DNA from: Pelobates cultripes
Lineage: Eukaryota > Chordata > Amphibia > Anura > Pelobatidae
Direction of reading: 5' to 3'
DNA length: 64,000 bases
Assembly: GCA_933207985.1 (NCBI GenBank)
Contig: OW240912.1
Location: 206,149,811 to 206,213,810 of the forward strand
Part shown: positions 22,716 to 33,425 of the stretch, one piece after another
How the letters are laid out: every line of letters starts with the position of its first letter
Numbering within the stretch: the first letter of the stretch is position 1
Made by a program: the position numbers and the translations under genes
Notes under the pieces: generated by a model
The model's input: only the letters and a program-made list of their open reading frames with translations
Database searches by the model: none
What the model was told of the DNA's origin: nothing

Positions 22716-24286
22716 CACCCTGTTCCAAATTATTTTGCAAATAATATTTTTCTAATTTACCTAGATAATTGATGTTTATAACAGTCAGCATAATTCTCAT
22801 GTTATTAACTATTAAGAGTACAATTTAAATTGTATTGAACAAACCTCCTAATGATAACAGTATTTTTTTAAAACATAAAAAACTTACAATGGACTGTTCC
22901 AAATTATTATGCACAGTAAGTTTCAAAACACTTTATAGGTTGTAAAGAACTGAAAATTGTCAATTGTCATTTTACTGAAATCAAAAGCTATTTCAATCAA
23001 ACTTATAACAACATTTTAACTTTTTAAACATTTTAACAGGTCATGTTCCATTTTAACATAGGACCCCTTATTTGATAGCAGCTTCACAACTCTTGCATCC
23101 ACTGAGCTTGTGAGTTTTTGGACTGTTTCTGCTTGAATTTGTTTGCAAGATGTCAGAATAGACTCACAGAGCTGCTGTTTGGATGTAAACTGCCTCCCAC
23201 CCTCATAGATCATTTGCTTGAAGATGCTCCAAAGGTTCTCAGAAAGATTGAGGTCAGGGGAGGATGGAGGCCACACCATGACTTTCTCTCCTTTTATCCC
23301 CATAGCAGCCATTGATGCAGAGGTATTCTTTGCAGCATGAGATGGTGCATTGTCATGCATGAAGATGATTTTATTACGGAAAGCATAGTTCTTCCTTCTG
23401 TACCAGGGAAGAAAGTGGTCAGTCAGAAACTCCACATACTTTGCAGAGGTCATCTTTACACCTTCGGGGACCCTAAAGGGGCCGACCAGCTCTCTTCCCA
23501 TGATTCCGGCCCAAAACATGACTCCACCACCGCCTTGCTGACGTCGCAGCCTTGTTGGAACAGGGTGGCCGTCCACCAACCATCCACTACTCCATCCATC
23601 TGGACCATCCAGGGTTGCATGGCACTCATCAGTGAACAGGACTGTTTGAAAATTAGTCTTCATGTATTTTTCTGCCCAATGCAGCCATTTCTGCTTGTGA
23701 GCATTGGTTAGTGGTGGCCGAATAGAAGGTTTATGCACAGTTGCAAGACTCTGGAGGACTCTACACCTTGATGTCCGTGGGACTCCAGAGGCACCAGCAG
23801 CTTCAAATATCTGTTTGCTGCTATGTAATGGTATTTTAGCAGCTGCTCTCTTGATCCGATGCATGGATCTGGCAGAAATCTTCCTCAATGTGCCTTTATC
23901 TGCACGAACCCATCTGTGCTCTGAATCAGCCACAAATCTCTTAATAGTGCGATGATCACGCTTAAGTTTTCGTAAAATATCTAATGTTTTCATACCTCGT
24001 CCAAGGCATTGAACTATTTCACTCTTTTCGGCAGCAGAGAGATCCTTTTTCTTCCCCATATTGCATGAAAATGGTGCTCTGCTTAATAATGTGGAACACC
24101 CTCCTTTAGTAGTTTTTTCTTAAATTGGGCTCACCTGGCAATCTAATTATCACAGGTGTCCAAGATTGTTTTCAGTGATCAAAAGAGTCATGAGACACAA
24201 TGTCATCCATGAGTTAAACTGAAAAACAAAATATTTAATCTTTGTGACACTTAAATAGGATTTGCATAATAATTTGGAACAGGGTG
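22716..24286 (-). mobile_element. Intact Tc1/mariner element, DD37E type (element 1)
   Basis: 1,571 bp flanked by TA on both sides (22714-22715 and 24287-24288). The ends are CACCCTGTTCCAAATTATT, inverted. Each end has a second, inner copy of the terminus: TGTTCCAAATTATTATGCAC at 22895 on the left and GCTTAATAATGTGGAACACC (inverse) at 24081 on the right. This gives an IR/DR layout like that of Sleeping Beauty. Between them is one uninterrupted transposase frame. It lies 211 bp past exon G in the same orientation as the host gene. Confidence 0.95.
23016..24059 (-). CDS. Tc1/mariner transposase, DD37E, 347 aa, intact
   Basis: Cut-and-paste transposase of element 22716-24286. Residues 1-45 begin MGKKKDLSAAEKSEIV and carry a helix-turn-helix with RDHRTIKRF; a second DNA-binding helix set follows up to about residue 115. 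The DDE core has Asp144 in FTDECHATLDG, a glycine-rich RRQQGGGGVMFWAG (about 172-185), Asp236 in FMHDNAPSHA and Glu274 in SPDLNLSENLW. There are 37 residues between the last Asp and Glu, so it is a DD37E enzyme rather than the usual DD34E of Tc1. Full length with no stop or frameshift. SPDLNLSENLW departs from the common NPIENLW at two positions. It may be active or only recently silenced. Confidence 0.93.
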   Translation of the reverse strand: MGKKKDLSAAEKSEIVQCLGRGMKTLDILRKLKRDHRTIKRFVADSEHRWVRADKGTLRKISARSMHRIKRAAAKIPLHSSKQIFEAAGASGVPRTSRCRVLQSLATVHKPSIRPPLTNAHKQKWLHWAEKYMKTNFQTVLFTDECHATLDGPDGWSSGWLVDGHPVPTRLRRQQGGGGVMFWAGIMGRELVGPFRVPEGVKMTSAKYVEFLTDHFLPWYRRKNYAFRNKIIFMHDNAPSHAAKNTSASMAAMGIKGEKVMVWPPSSPDLNLSENLWSIFKQMIYEGGRQFTSKQQLCESILTSCKQIQAETVQKLTSSVDARVVKLLSNKGSYVKMEHDLLKCLKS

Positions 24287-24488
24287 TAGAAAGTAAACTA
24301 CTTGGATGGAACTTATATATTAAGTCCAGTAGGGAAAGAAAGTTACAGAGTAGAAGTATAATGTAACCATTTTTTTAGAGACTCATCCAGGCTTTATTGT
24401 GCATTGCCTAAGAAAACATCCATGTTTAATACCAATAGAATTCCCAATACACTTCCAATGCATCCCATTTTTGCCCTTTCTTGGTCTA

Positions 24489-25213
<725 letters not shown>

Positions 25214-25252
25214 TTACTACCACTACAAAACACTGTTATAAATCCTACAGAC

Positions 25253-26045
25253 TAGGGATGTGCATGGGCAAAATATTTGGTTCGGTTTGGAAATTCGGGT
25301 AAGTAAAAACATTTGTCTGCTTCAGCAACTCAGACCAATGGCAATTTGGAACTTCAGTAATTCAGACCCTAATCCCTAACCCCTAATCCTAACCCTCACC
25401 CCTAACCCTAAACCTAACCACTTGTTTTGCCACTTTTCAGAAATCCAAAGCACTTTGGAACTTCGACAATTCGGAACTTCAGCAAGGGCAAAATATTTGG
25501 TTCGGTTTCGAAATTCGGGTAAGTAAAAACATTTGTCTGCTTCAGCAACTCAGACCAATGGCAATTTGGAACTTCAGTAATTCAGACCCTAATCCCTAAC
25601 CCCTAATCCTAACCCTCACCCCTAACCCTAAACCTAACCACTTGTTTTGCCACTTTTCAGAAATCCAAAGCACTTTGGAACTTCGACAATTCGGAACTTC
25701 AGCAAGGGCAAAATATTTGGTTCGGTTTGGAAATTCGGGTAAGTAAAAACATTTGTCTGCTTCAGCAACTCAGACCAATGGCAATTTGGAACTTCAGTAA
25801 TTCAGACCCTAATCCCTAACCCCTAATCCTAACCCTCACCCCTAACCCTAAACCTAACCACTTGTTTTGCCACTTTTCAGAAATCCAAAGCACTTTGGAA
25901 CTTCGACAATTCGGAACTTCAGCAATTTGGTTTGGTTAGGCACTTTGGTAATTAGAACTTCGGACATTCGGAAGCATCCGAATGTCCGAATTTCACGAAA
26001 TTCGTCTGAATGTACATTCGGAACGAAACTAATTGCACATGTCTA
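25253..26045. mobile_element. hAT-like nonautonomous element with internal triplication
   Basis: The ends are TAGGGATGTGCA and, inverted, TAGACATGTGCA. An 8-bp direct duplication CTACAGAC lies at 25245-25252 and 26046-26053, the signature of hAT insertion. Inside are three 220-bp tandem copies followed by a region of short GAA/TTC palindromes (CATTCGGAAGCATCCGAATG). No transposase, so it must have been moved by an enzyme supplied elsewhere. Confidence 0.88.
25266..25925. repeat. Three tandem 220-bp copies with telomere-like tracts
   Basis: Copies start at 25266, 25486 and 25706. I find one base difference among them (25509, C instead of G). Each holds a 53-bp imperfect CCCTAA-type tract (25367-25419, 25587-25639, 25807-25859) made of CCCTAA, CCCTAAC, CCTAA and CCCTCA variants. 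The near-identity means a recent expansion or an assembly effect. Confidence 0.97.
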
Positions 26046-26359
26046 CTACAGACTACAATGGCAACTTAAACACATGCACAATATAGGACTATGTGGACAT
26101 CAGTGATATAAACCAATTTCTGCAAATGCATATACATATGGTGACATACAGATTTTATATTTTATATATACATGCCATGCAAAAGATAACATGAATAAAC
26201 CTTTGTATCTTAAACACATTTCTGTACTAGTCAGCTAGAAAGCAATACATATTCAACATGATAATTTGTGCAAAAGCATTCTGCCTATATACTAGACCAT
26301 GTCGTAAACAAATATAGTGTTTGGTAGGAGTAAGCTGTCTTTGTTAGTTCATTTCATTA

Positions 26360-26680
<321 letters not shown>

Positions 26681-28181
26681 CTAGGAGCCTTACAATAACT
26701 TCTCTGTTTACTTCACACCAGTACTAGCCTGTTACGAAGAAGTTTGACAGTCCAAGGTTCTGCAGAGGAGGTAGTATAAGGCTCAGTGGATGGGGGATAA
26801 AAGCTGGGTTTGTTTGCCTAAATGTTTGTGTCAAAAATTGCTTTTAAAGATCTAGAAAACTGTGCTAAAAGTTTTAGTTTTAACAACAGCAAAATCAATT
26901 AAATTAATATTTGAATAAATTGTTGTGACTTTCAGGACCCATATGTTTATACAAATGAATATACCTTTTTTCTAAGTCATGGGGTAAACCACATAGCAAT
27001 GGTTTGTCCTCTTACCACGGTCCCTGCCAGACTCCTAGGTTCTTTGCTGCTCTGACTTCTGCAAAGTTGCAGAAGCTGGAAGTCAACCCAATAGACATCA
27101 AATTGACATTAGCCAGCTGGCTTGTTGTTAACACCCCCACTGATGTGGTCGGAGTGCTTGAAATAAATCTCTAAAGAAACACTCCAACCACCATAACCAC
27201 TACAGTCTGATGTAGTGACTGTGAAGCCATAAGTGCGGTTTTTCAATGGCTTGACATGTTATCTGGAGTCTGTTGGTCACCTCAGCTAACAGGGTAATCC
27301 CTTGAGGGTTCCTTTACAGTATCATAACAAATAAATGTTGTGTGCATGTTTAAAGATGTATTTTTAGTCCCTTCTTTTGTTAAGACACTATACATTGTAT
27401 TGATTATGAACACATTGTTTGGATCCAGTGAGTGTATTGGTAACACTAGTATTATGGGATGTATAATGTGTAGCTTTAACAAATCTGATTGTATTTGGTA
27501 TATTCAAAAGCTTTTTTTTTTACTATGATGGAAGTTATATTGGAGGCATTGAATGTAGTAGTATTATATTACTGGTTATATATGTTTTTTGACATTTGTT
27601 AATTGTATTTTCAACAATCTAGTATGTACTACTTTGATATGGTATATTGAAGTATATATTAGGCATATGTAGATGTTATGTATATACCTTTATTGCAATG
27701 GATGTGAAATGTATAATGTCTATGTGGATATTTGTTTTTCAGCCACTCTTACCACACAGGGTTATTTTAATATTATTAAATATACTTACACATTGCTTTG
27801 GTGTTTCCTTTTTTACTGTGTTATTTGGTGCTGGTATTTAATTATTGGTATTGTATTATTACAGTGCTTATATTAGGAGTGTGTTATTCTCCTTATCTTG
27901 TTTATTTTACTTACTTCTGTTCCATTTCCCCTTTATTGCTATCATTTAAGATGGTACATCTTTGGGGACTGCATGGCATTCCTGTGCATCATATGATAAT
28001 GGCGATATGCTTGATTATGCTGAGATATGCATATTGGCAGCGCCTGTCTATTATAATACAAGCGCGGTATATTTTTTGTCAATATTGGTGAACGGCGCAT
28101 GCACAACAGGTTTTTCTGTAGCTATTATGGGCATCTTTTCCAGTAATTCAAATGGTTTTTTTTTTAACGACCGCTAGTGAT

Positions 28182-28530
28182 TGCGCATGCGCGGGTCGAT
28201 CGTGGATTTATGCATTATAATCTATGTACTTTACCTAGGCTTTAGTGTGCCTAGAATATTTAAGTATTAATACTATTTTGTTTTTAGGGAATAGTGCATG
28301 TATGGATGTATATGTTTATAGATATGTTTTGGACCGATAACGGAAGTGATGATGTCACTTCCGGATTCGTACCTGTTTGAATACTGATGGCCATCAGCTG
28401 TATGGGGGATATATAAGTGGATTGTGGTAAGTTATGATACAAACAACGTTTAAAAAAGGCAACCAGTAGGTGCCGAAACATTGGGGGTATTGGGGCTTGT
28501 GTTTCTGCCAGAATAGGCTTGTTAGAATTG
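28182..28530 (+). promoter_or_regulatory. Promoter-like cluster within a probable repeat
   Basis: TGCGCATGCGCG (28182-28193) fits the NRF1 consensus. A 23-bp palindrome (28341-28363) contains two facing ETS-type motifs, CGGAAGTGA and TCACTTCCG, around a TGATGTCA-like core. A TATA-like GATATATAAG lies near 28409. Then a short hairpin GGCAACCAGTAGGTGCC is followed by GAAAC (about 28458-28479). The order suggests the promoter and leader of a transposable element, on the strand opposite to csmd2. Activity is inference only. Confidence 0.35.
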
Positions 28531-30342
28531 AGGTAATTATCCTTGTTTGTTTTGTTATAGAAAAAGTGATCCATCCTAGGCCAAAAATGTCCAGGATACA
28601 CGAATAGGATATTTCAGAATTTTCTATTACTGATAAAAACCATAAGTTTATTAGTCATCATAAACAAAGACAAACCAAAAATAATAATAAATAATAAAAA
28701 ACCCACTACCCCAAAAATAAATACACGAAAAGGAAATAATGAAGCTCAGTAGACTAGGAAGGGGAAGCCAAATAAAGTGGCAATACCAAAAGGTTAGATA
28801 CTCCTATATGGCATATACGCCACCTATAGACGGAATATGAATAGCTATAGAAACTATATTGGAGACTGGATAGATCTCCAAATGCCCCTAGTGTAAGGCC
28901 AATCAGTTAAGTTTGTTTTGTTATGCCTACATATTGTCACTTTATATTTTGCTTTATGCGTCTTATACCTATAATTGGTCTATTATAGTATTTGCACAAC
29001 TTTCTATAGTGATTCTAGTGTGGATTCTCTATTTTGTTATATTTTATGGTTTGGGTACTTGAGGGAGTACCTGTGAGTAATAGCACATAGTGATAATTTT
29101 CTAATATATTCTCTCCATACGGTGTTATTGTAATAGGAAGGCTGTGTAAGTCACATGCAGAGAGGTGTGCCTAGGGTTGCATAAACAAATTTAACTCCTA
29201 AATGGCAGAGAGTTGCGCAGTAAGACTGCATGGGCATGATCTATACATCAAAACAGCTTCATTAAGCTAAAGGTGTTTTGGTAAATATAATGTCCCTTTA
29301 AGGTAGGTAGGTACTTGTAGCTCAATGTGTATAACAGTGGTATTACTAAATTTAAGCCAGATATGTGGCGTTCATGGCTTCAACCTCTGCTGTCAGTGTG
29401 TGTCGCTTATCAGATAATTAAGGTAGGTATAGGTAGCTTGTTGCTTCTAACAATGCCTTAGTTAAGGTAGTACTATGTACCCTTAGGAATTGGAAGCCCT
29501 TATGTAAAAATAGAGAATCATTAAACAAGTAATATGGGATTAGGATGGCTGCAGACACACATTTTCCAGTCTGTCACTTGGGATGCCTTTGTCCAGTTTC
29601 TGTTTCAGTGCCAGATCCCTTCAGGGCAGTTTTGACTTTTTTACCACCTGTCCATGCTGGGGCCGTTTTGTAAAACATAGCAGCTGCAGGCTGTGGCCCT
29701 ATGAAGGTGGCATAGAGTTTGGGACAGATGGCTGGAGGGCTTTGTCTGCCAACTGCATTCCTGAAATTTGTTCCTGAGCAGCATCCAAATTCTGATAGGA
29801 ATATAAATCTACACAAATGTGGATATTGAGATATTTTTAATAATGCTGAACAGAAAGTAAGTACTGGGTACTGCTGTCCTGCTGTCCTGCTGCTGTGATG
29901 TAAAAAAAAACCCCAAAAAAACCCTTAGAGTGATTGTACAATGTATTAGCACCAGCTACAAAAAAAAAAGGAAACAGATTATTAATACTAATGTTAAGTA
30001 CTGGATTCTGTTGATCCACGTGAGTATTCCAAGTGAATTAACCAATAGACTGCAACATAGCACAAAGAATAAACTTCTATTAATGCGGAAATGACCTTCA
30101 GAGCAATGCAGGAGTAAGTAATGTAATATATGCCATTTAACACTACGTAGGAGGAGTTGGTTCAAAAGCATGTCCTCTCCTTTTGTTTCATGTTATTTCA
30201 GTACAGGAAACCTAACTGGCATTAGTAAAACAAATATTTAGAAATATGTACCTGTTAAAAAAATATCTAGTGTAGGCTAAAACATTATTTGTGAATATGA
30301 GTCAGTGGGATTTTTATATAAATCCATCAGCTATATTTAGAG

Positions 30343-30491
30343 CAGGAGAGCCCAAAAGGTAGATCCCCAAATGTTCTAAAACTACATCTTCCATGATGCT
30401 TTGTCATTCTAAAGGCATTTTAAAGGCATGCAAAGCATTATGAGAGTCATAGTGCTACAATATCTGGGGATCTACCTATTGGGCATCCCTG
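30343..30491. mobile_element. hAT-like short foldback element (copy 1)
   Basis: The ends are CAGGAGAGCCC and, inverted, CAGGGATGCCC. The inner arms AAGGTAGATCCCCA and TGGGGATCTACC face each other. Flanking 8-mers ATTTAGAG and ATATAGAG match at 7 of 8 positions, fitting an old hAT target duplication. 149 bp, noncoding. Confidence 0.7.
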
Positions 30492-31129
30492 ATATAGAGG
30501 TGCTGAGGTTAAAATTTTAAGTAAACAAAATAAATAAATAAAATTGAGGGTAAATTCAATTATGTGGCTGTAAATTTGCACATTTAATATGAGGCAGACG
30601 TGGTGTGCTGAATAAAAACAAAATGTACCCTAAAATAAAAATAGGGGGTTCATTATATTGTACTATCTAATCACCCCGTGTTGGCCAGCAGATGTTGACA
30701 TAAAATAAAGGGGATCATAATGCAGATATCGCAGTTCTCCTGGTAGTTACGGGAGACTCCAGCATTTTGAATGCGGCTCCCTGACACCTACAAATCACAT
30801 ACGATATCCCAAGAATTGAACACTGTATATAATGTTTATCAGAATGTATGTGTGTGATTCCCAGGATATTGTATATGATTTGTATGTGATTTGAGGAAGC
30901 GTGTCACTTCCTCCCTACTTCACAGAGATCTGCCTGGGAGGAATGGAGGGAGGAGGAGGCTGGAGCTAACAGGAGCTGTACAGGGAGCATGGAGGCAGAG
31001 GAAAGGCTGTAGGGAGCTTCTACATGCTCACTCATATCAGCCTCAGTCAGGACCCCTAACAAGCCACCTTCCTGGACACAAAAGGTAAGCTAACAGGAGG
31101 TTGGTTGCATTTACAAAAATGTTAACTTG

Positions 31130-31510
31130 CATGTATGTGCCAGTGTGTGTCAGTGTGTATATGTATGTGTGTATCTGAGTGTATGTGCCAATGTATGTAT
31201 TTGGGTGTCAGTGTGTATCTGAGTGTGTGTGTATGTCAGATTGTATGTTTGTGTGTGTGTATCTGAGCATCAGTGTGTGAATCTGAGTGAGTGTGTGTAT
31301 GTGTGCCAGTGTGTGTATCTGTGTGCGTGTCTGTCAGAGTGTGTGTTTGTGTGTGCATCTGTGTGTTAGTGTGTATATTTTAGTGTCTGTGTGAATCTGA
31401 GTGTGTGTGTATGTGCTTGTGTGTGTATCTGAGTGTGTGTATGTGCCAGTGTGTATATCTGTGTGTCAATGTGTATATCGGTGTGACAAGGTGTGTGCAT
31501 GTGTATGTGT
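31130..31510. repeat. TG-rich imperfect minisatellite (1)
   Basis: Irregular GTGTGTATCTGAGTGTG and GTGTGTCAGTGTG units. The sequence before it (GCTAACAGGAGGTTGGTTGCA near 31091) resembles that before the tract at 32770, so both may be internal parts of one repeat family. Confidence 0.85.
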
Positions 31511-32769
31511 GTTAATATTGTGTTAAAATAGTAACAATAGCTGTGTGTCATGTCCTTGTTTATTCATGTTTGGTGGCTGTGTGTATTTAGCGGGCCACAT
31601 GAGGGGTGCGCATTGGCTGGTGAAGCCACCTCCCTGAAATGAGTTTTTGGATGTTGGGATGTCTCTAATGCCCCCCCTAATAACCAATAAGAAACCAGGA
31701 CTAGTTTTACCTGTAACGTTATCCAGTGTGTGGTAGGTGTGTTATAGCATGTAAATAGCAGGGTCTATTGAATAATTTGTAACTTGGAGGGAATCATTTG
31801 TCCTTTCACCCTATGTGCTGCATGTGATGGATTAATATATGCATGTAGAGTTAACTACCAGAGAGGAACCACATATATAGGGATCTCCCTTATTCCAGCA
31901 TTCCCCTTAAAATAAACAGCGAGTGTAGGAGATGTCTGGAGACAAACAGAATAGAAGACATAGAACTGCATATTGCACAGTAAAATGAGAGGTTCAGGGA
32001 ACACATAACTTAAATCAAACCTTTACGTGAACAATAAACATTGCCAAAAATGTGAACATGAGTACCGTTGTATGTTTCCAATTAAAAACCAAAACCTCAG
32101 TGTCACCCTCTGCCATACTTTATGAGCAGTGATACATGTACCATGAACAAATTCAGAATCAGGTCAGCATTATTGGTAAATGCAATATATGTAGGGTTCT
32201 TTACAGTAAGAACAATAAACACGCAGAATTTGTATTCAAGAATATAATTAATATGTACATGAACAGGTTGTTGATCAAAGGAGAAACCTGCTTGCCATTA
32301 TGGAGTTAAGAAGGAATTTTCTTCCTGTTTTTGTGGCGTAGTTGGCCACCATTTTAAAATGTTTTAGTTTTTTTTAAAGATGTGTTTTAAAGGTTGTACT
32401 CAATGGACTTGCGTCTTACTCAATTATTATTACTGTGTAATAACACATTTAACAATAGTATATTAGAAAACACTTAGTATAATATATGTCTCTTAAAAGA
32501 CGTGTGCCCCTGTGTATCATAACATATTGCTGAAAGGGGCCCGGTTGGGCTCTGTGGCGCTTTAATAGCGCGACCGGGCACCTATCATATCTGCTGCCTG
32601 GGAGGAAGTCGAGAAGCAGTGATGAGAAAAAAATGTAGAGAGCCACTTCACAAACCTCATTCCCATCAGTCTCAACCAGCAGCAACAGGAACACAAGCAA
32701 GCCACTGCCCTGCTAACAGGAGGGTGGCTGCAAATATAATATATATTATATAATAATGACATTCATATG

Positions 32770-32885
32770 TGTATGCATCTATATGTGTGTCAGTGTGTGC
32801 ATCTGTGTGTAAGTATGTGTATATGTCAGTGCATATGTGTATCTGTGTGTAAGTCATTGTGTGTATCTGTGTGTCAAGGTGCGAG
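32770..32885. repeat. TG-rich imperfect minisatellite (2)
   Basis: GTGTGTCAGTGTGTGCATCTG-type units, preceded by GCTAACAGGAGGGTGGCTGC at about 32712. Same arrangement as at 31091-31510. Confidence 0.8.
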
Positions 32886-33294
32886 TATGAATAAAACCAA
32901 GATGGTTGCACTCACCTGGTGAAACCTGGTCTTGGTTTCATTCATATATTTAGGAGTCCAGGCCAACTCCTTGGTTTTGCACCCCTCCCTGTCACAGGTT
33001 CCTTATTCCAAGACCCTATTTAGCCTTGACTTGCAGAGCATTCCAGTAAAGAAGTATTTCCCAAGTAAGTGGATTAATCTCATGAGGGCAAGCATTAGGC
33101 TGCTAGAATATAATCTGCCAAAGATGGGGTACATTGACATTGTGACAGGCTTATACAATGTATGATCATATAATGTAACTAAACCCCCATTATTTTTTGC
33201 CAAGGTGAGGTGTTTTTAAATAAAACTATTACAATCTCTAAGATTTGAAATCATTGTTTAGTGAATAAGCGAGTGTGCTGGATTGTGTATTTTG

Positions 33295-33425
33295 TAAGGC
33301 GTGTATGAGTCAGTGTGTGTATATATGTGTGTGCATGTTTGTATGTGTGTCAGTGTGTTTATGTGTACCTGTGTTTATCTGTACATATTTACAAGAATGT
33401 ATGTGTGTTGCAGTGTGTGTGTGTA
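33295..33425. repeat. TG-rich imperfect minisatellite (3)
   Basis: GTGTGTGCATGTTTGTATG-type units, followed at 33450-33660 by CA-rich sequence with ACACACAAACACA and TACATACAAA blocks. No coding signal. Confidence 0.8.

Noticed and set aside
23118..23955. Plus-strand open frames up to 124 residues
   Set aside because: Antisense shadows of the intact transposase at 23016-24059; the same applies to 60676-61653 over the second transposase.
25367..25859. True interstitial telomere from chromosome fusion
   Set aside because: The tracts are imperfect, repeated every 220 bp and enclosed by a transposon with its own 8-bp target duplication, so they travelled with the element.
27282..28177. Several overlapping plus-strand open frames with hydrophobic residues
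   Set aside because: T-rich sequence gives spurious hydrophobic frames; no conserved motif or splice context.
29574..29816. Minus-strand 80-residue open frame, possible processed pseudogene
   Set aside because: No recognisable domain, no intron-exon signal and no family match from memory.
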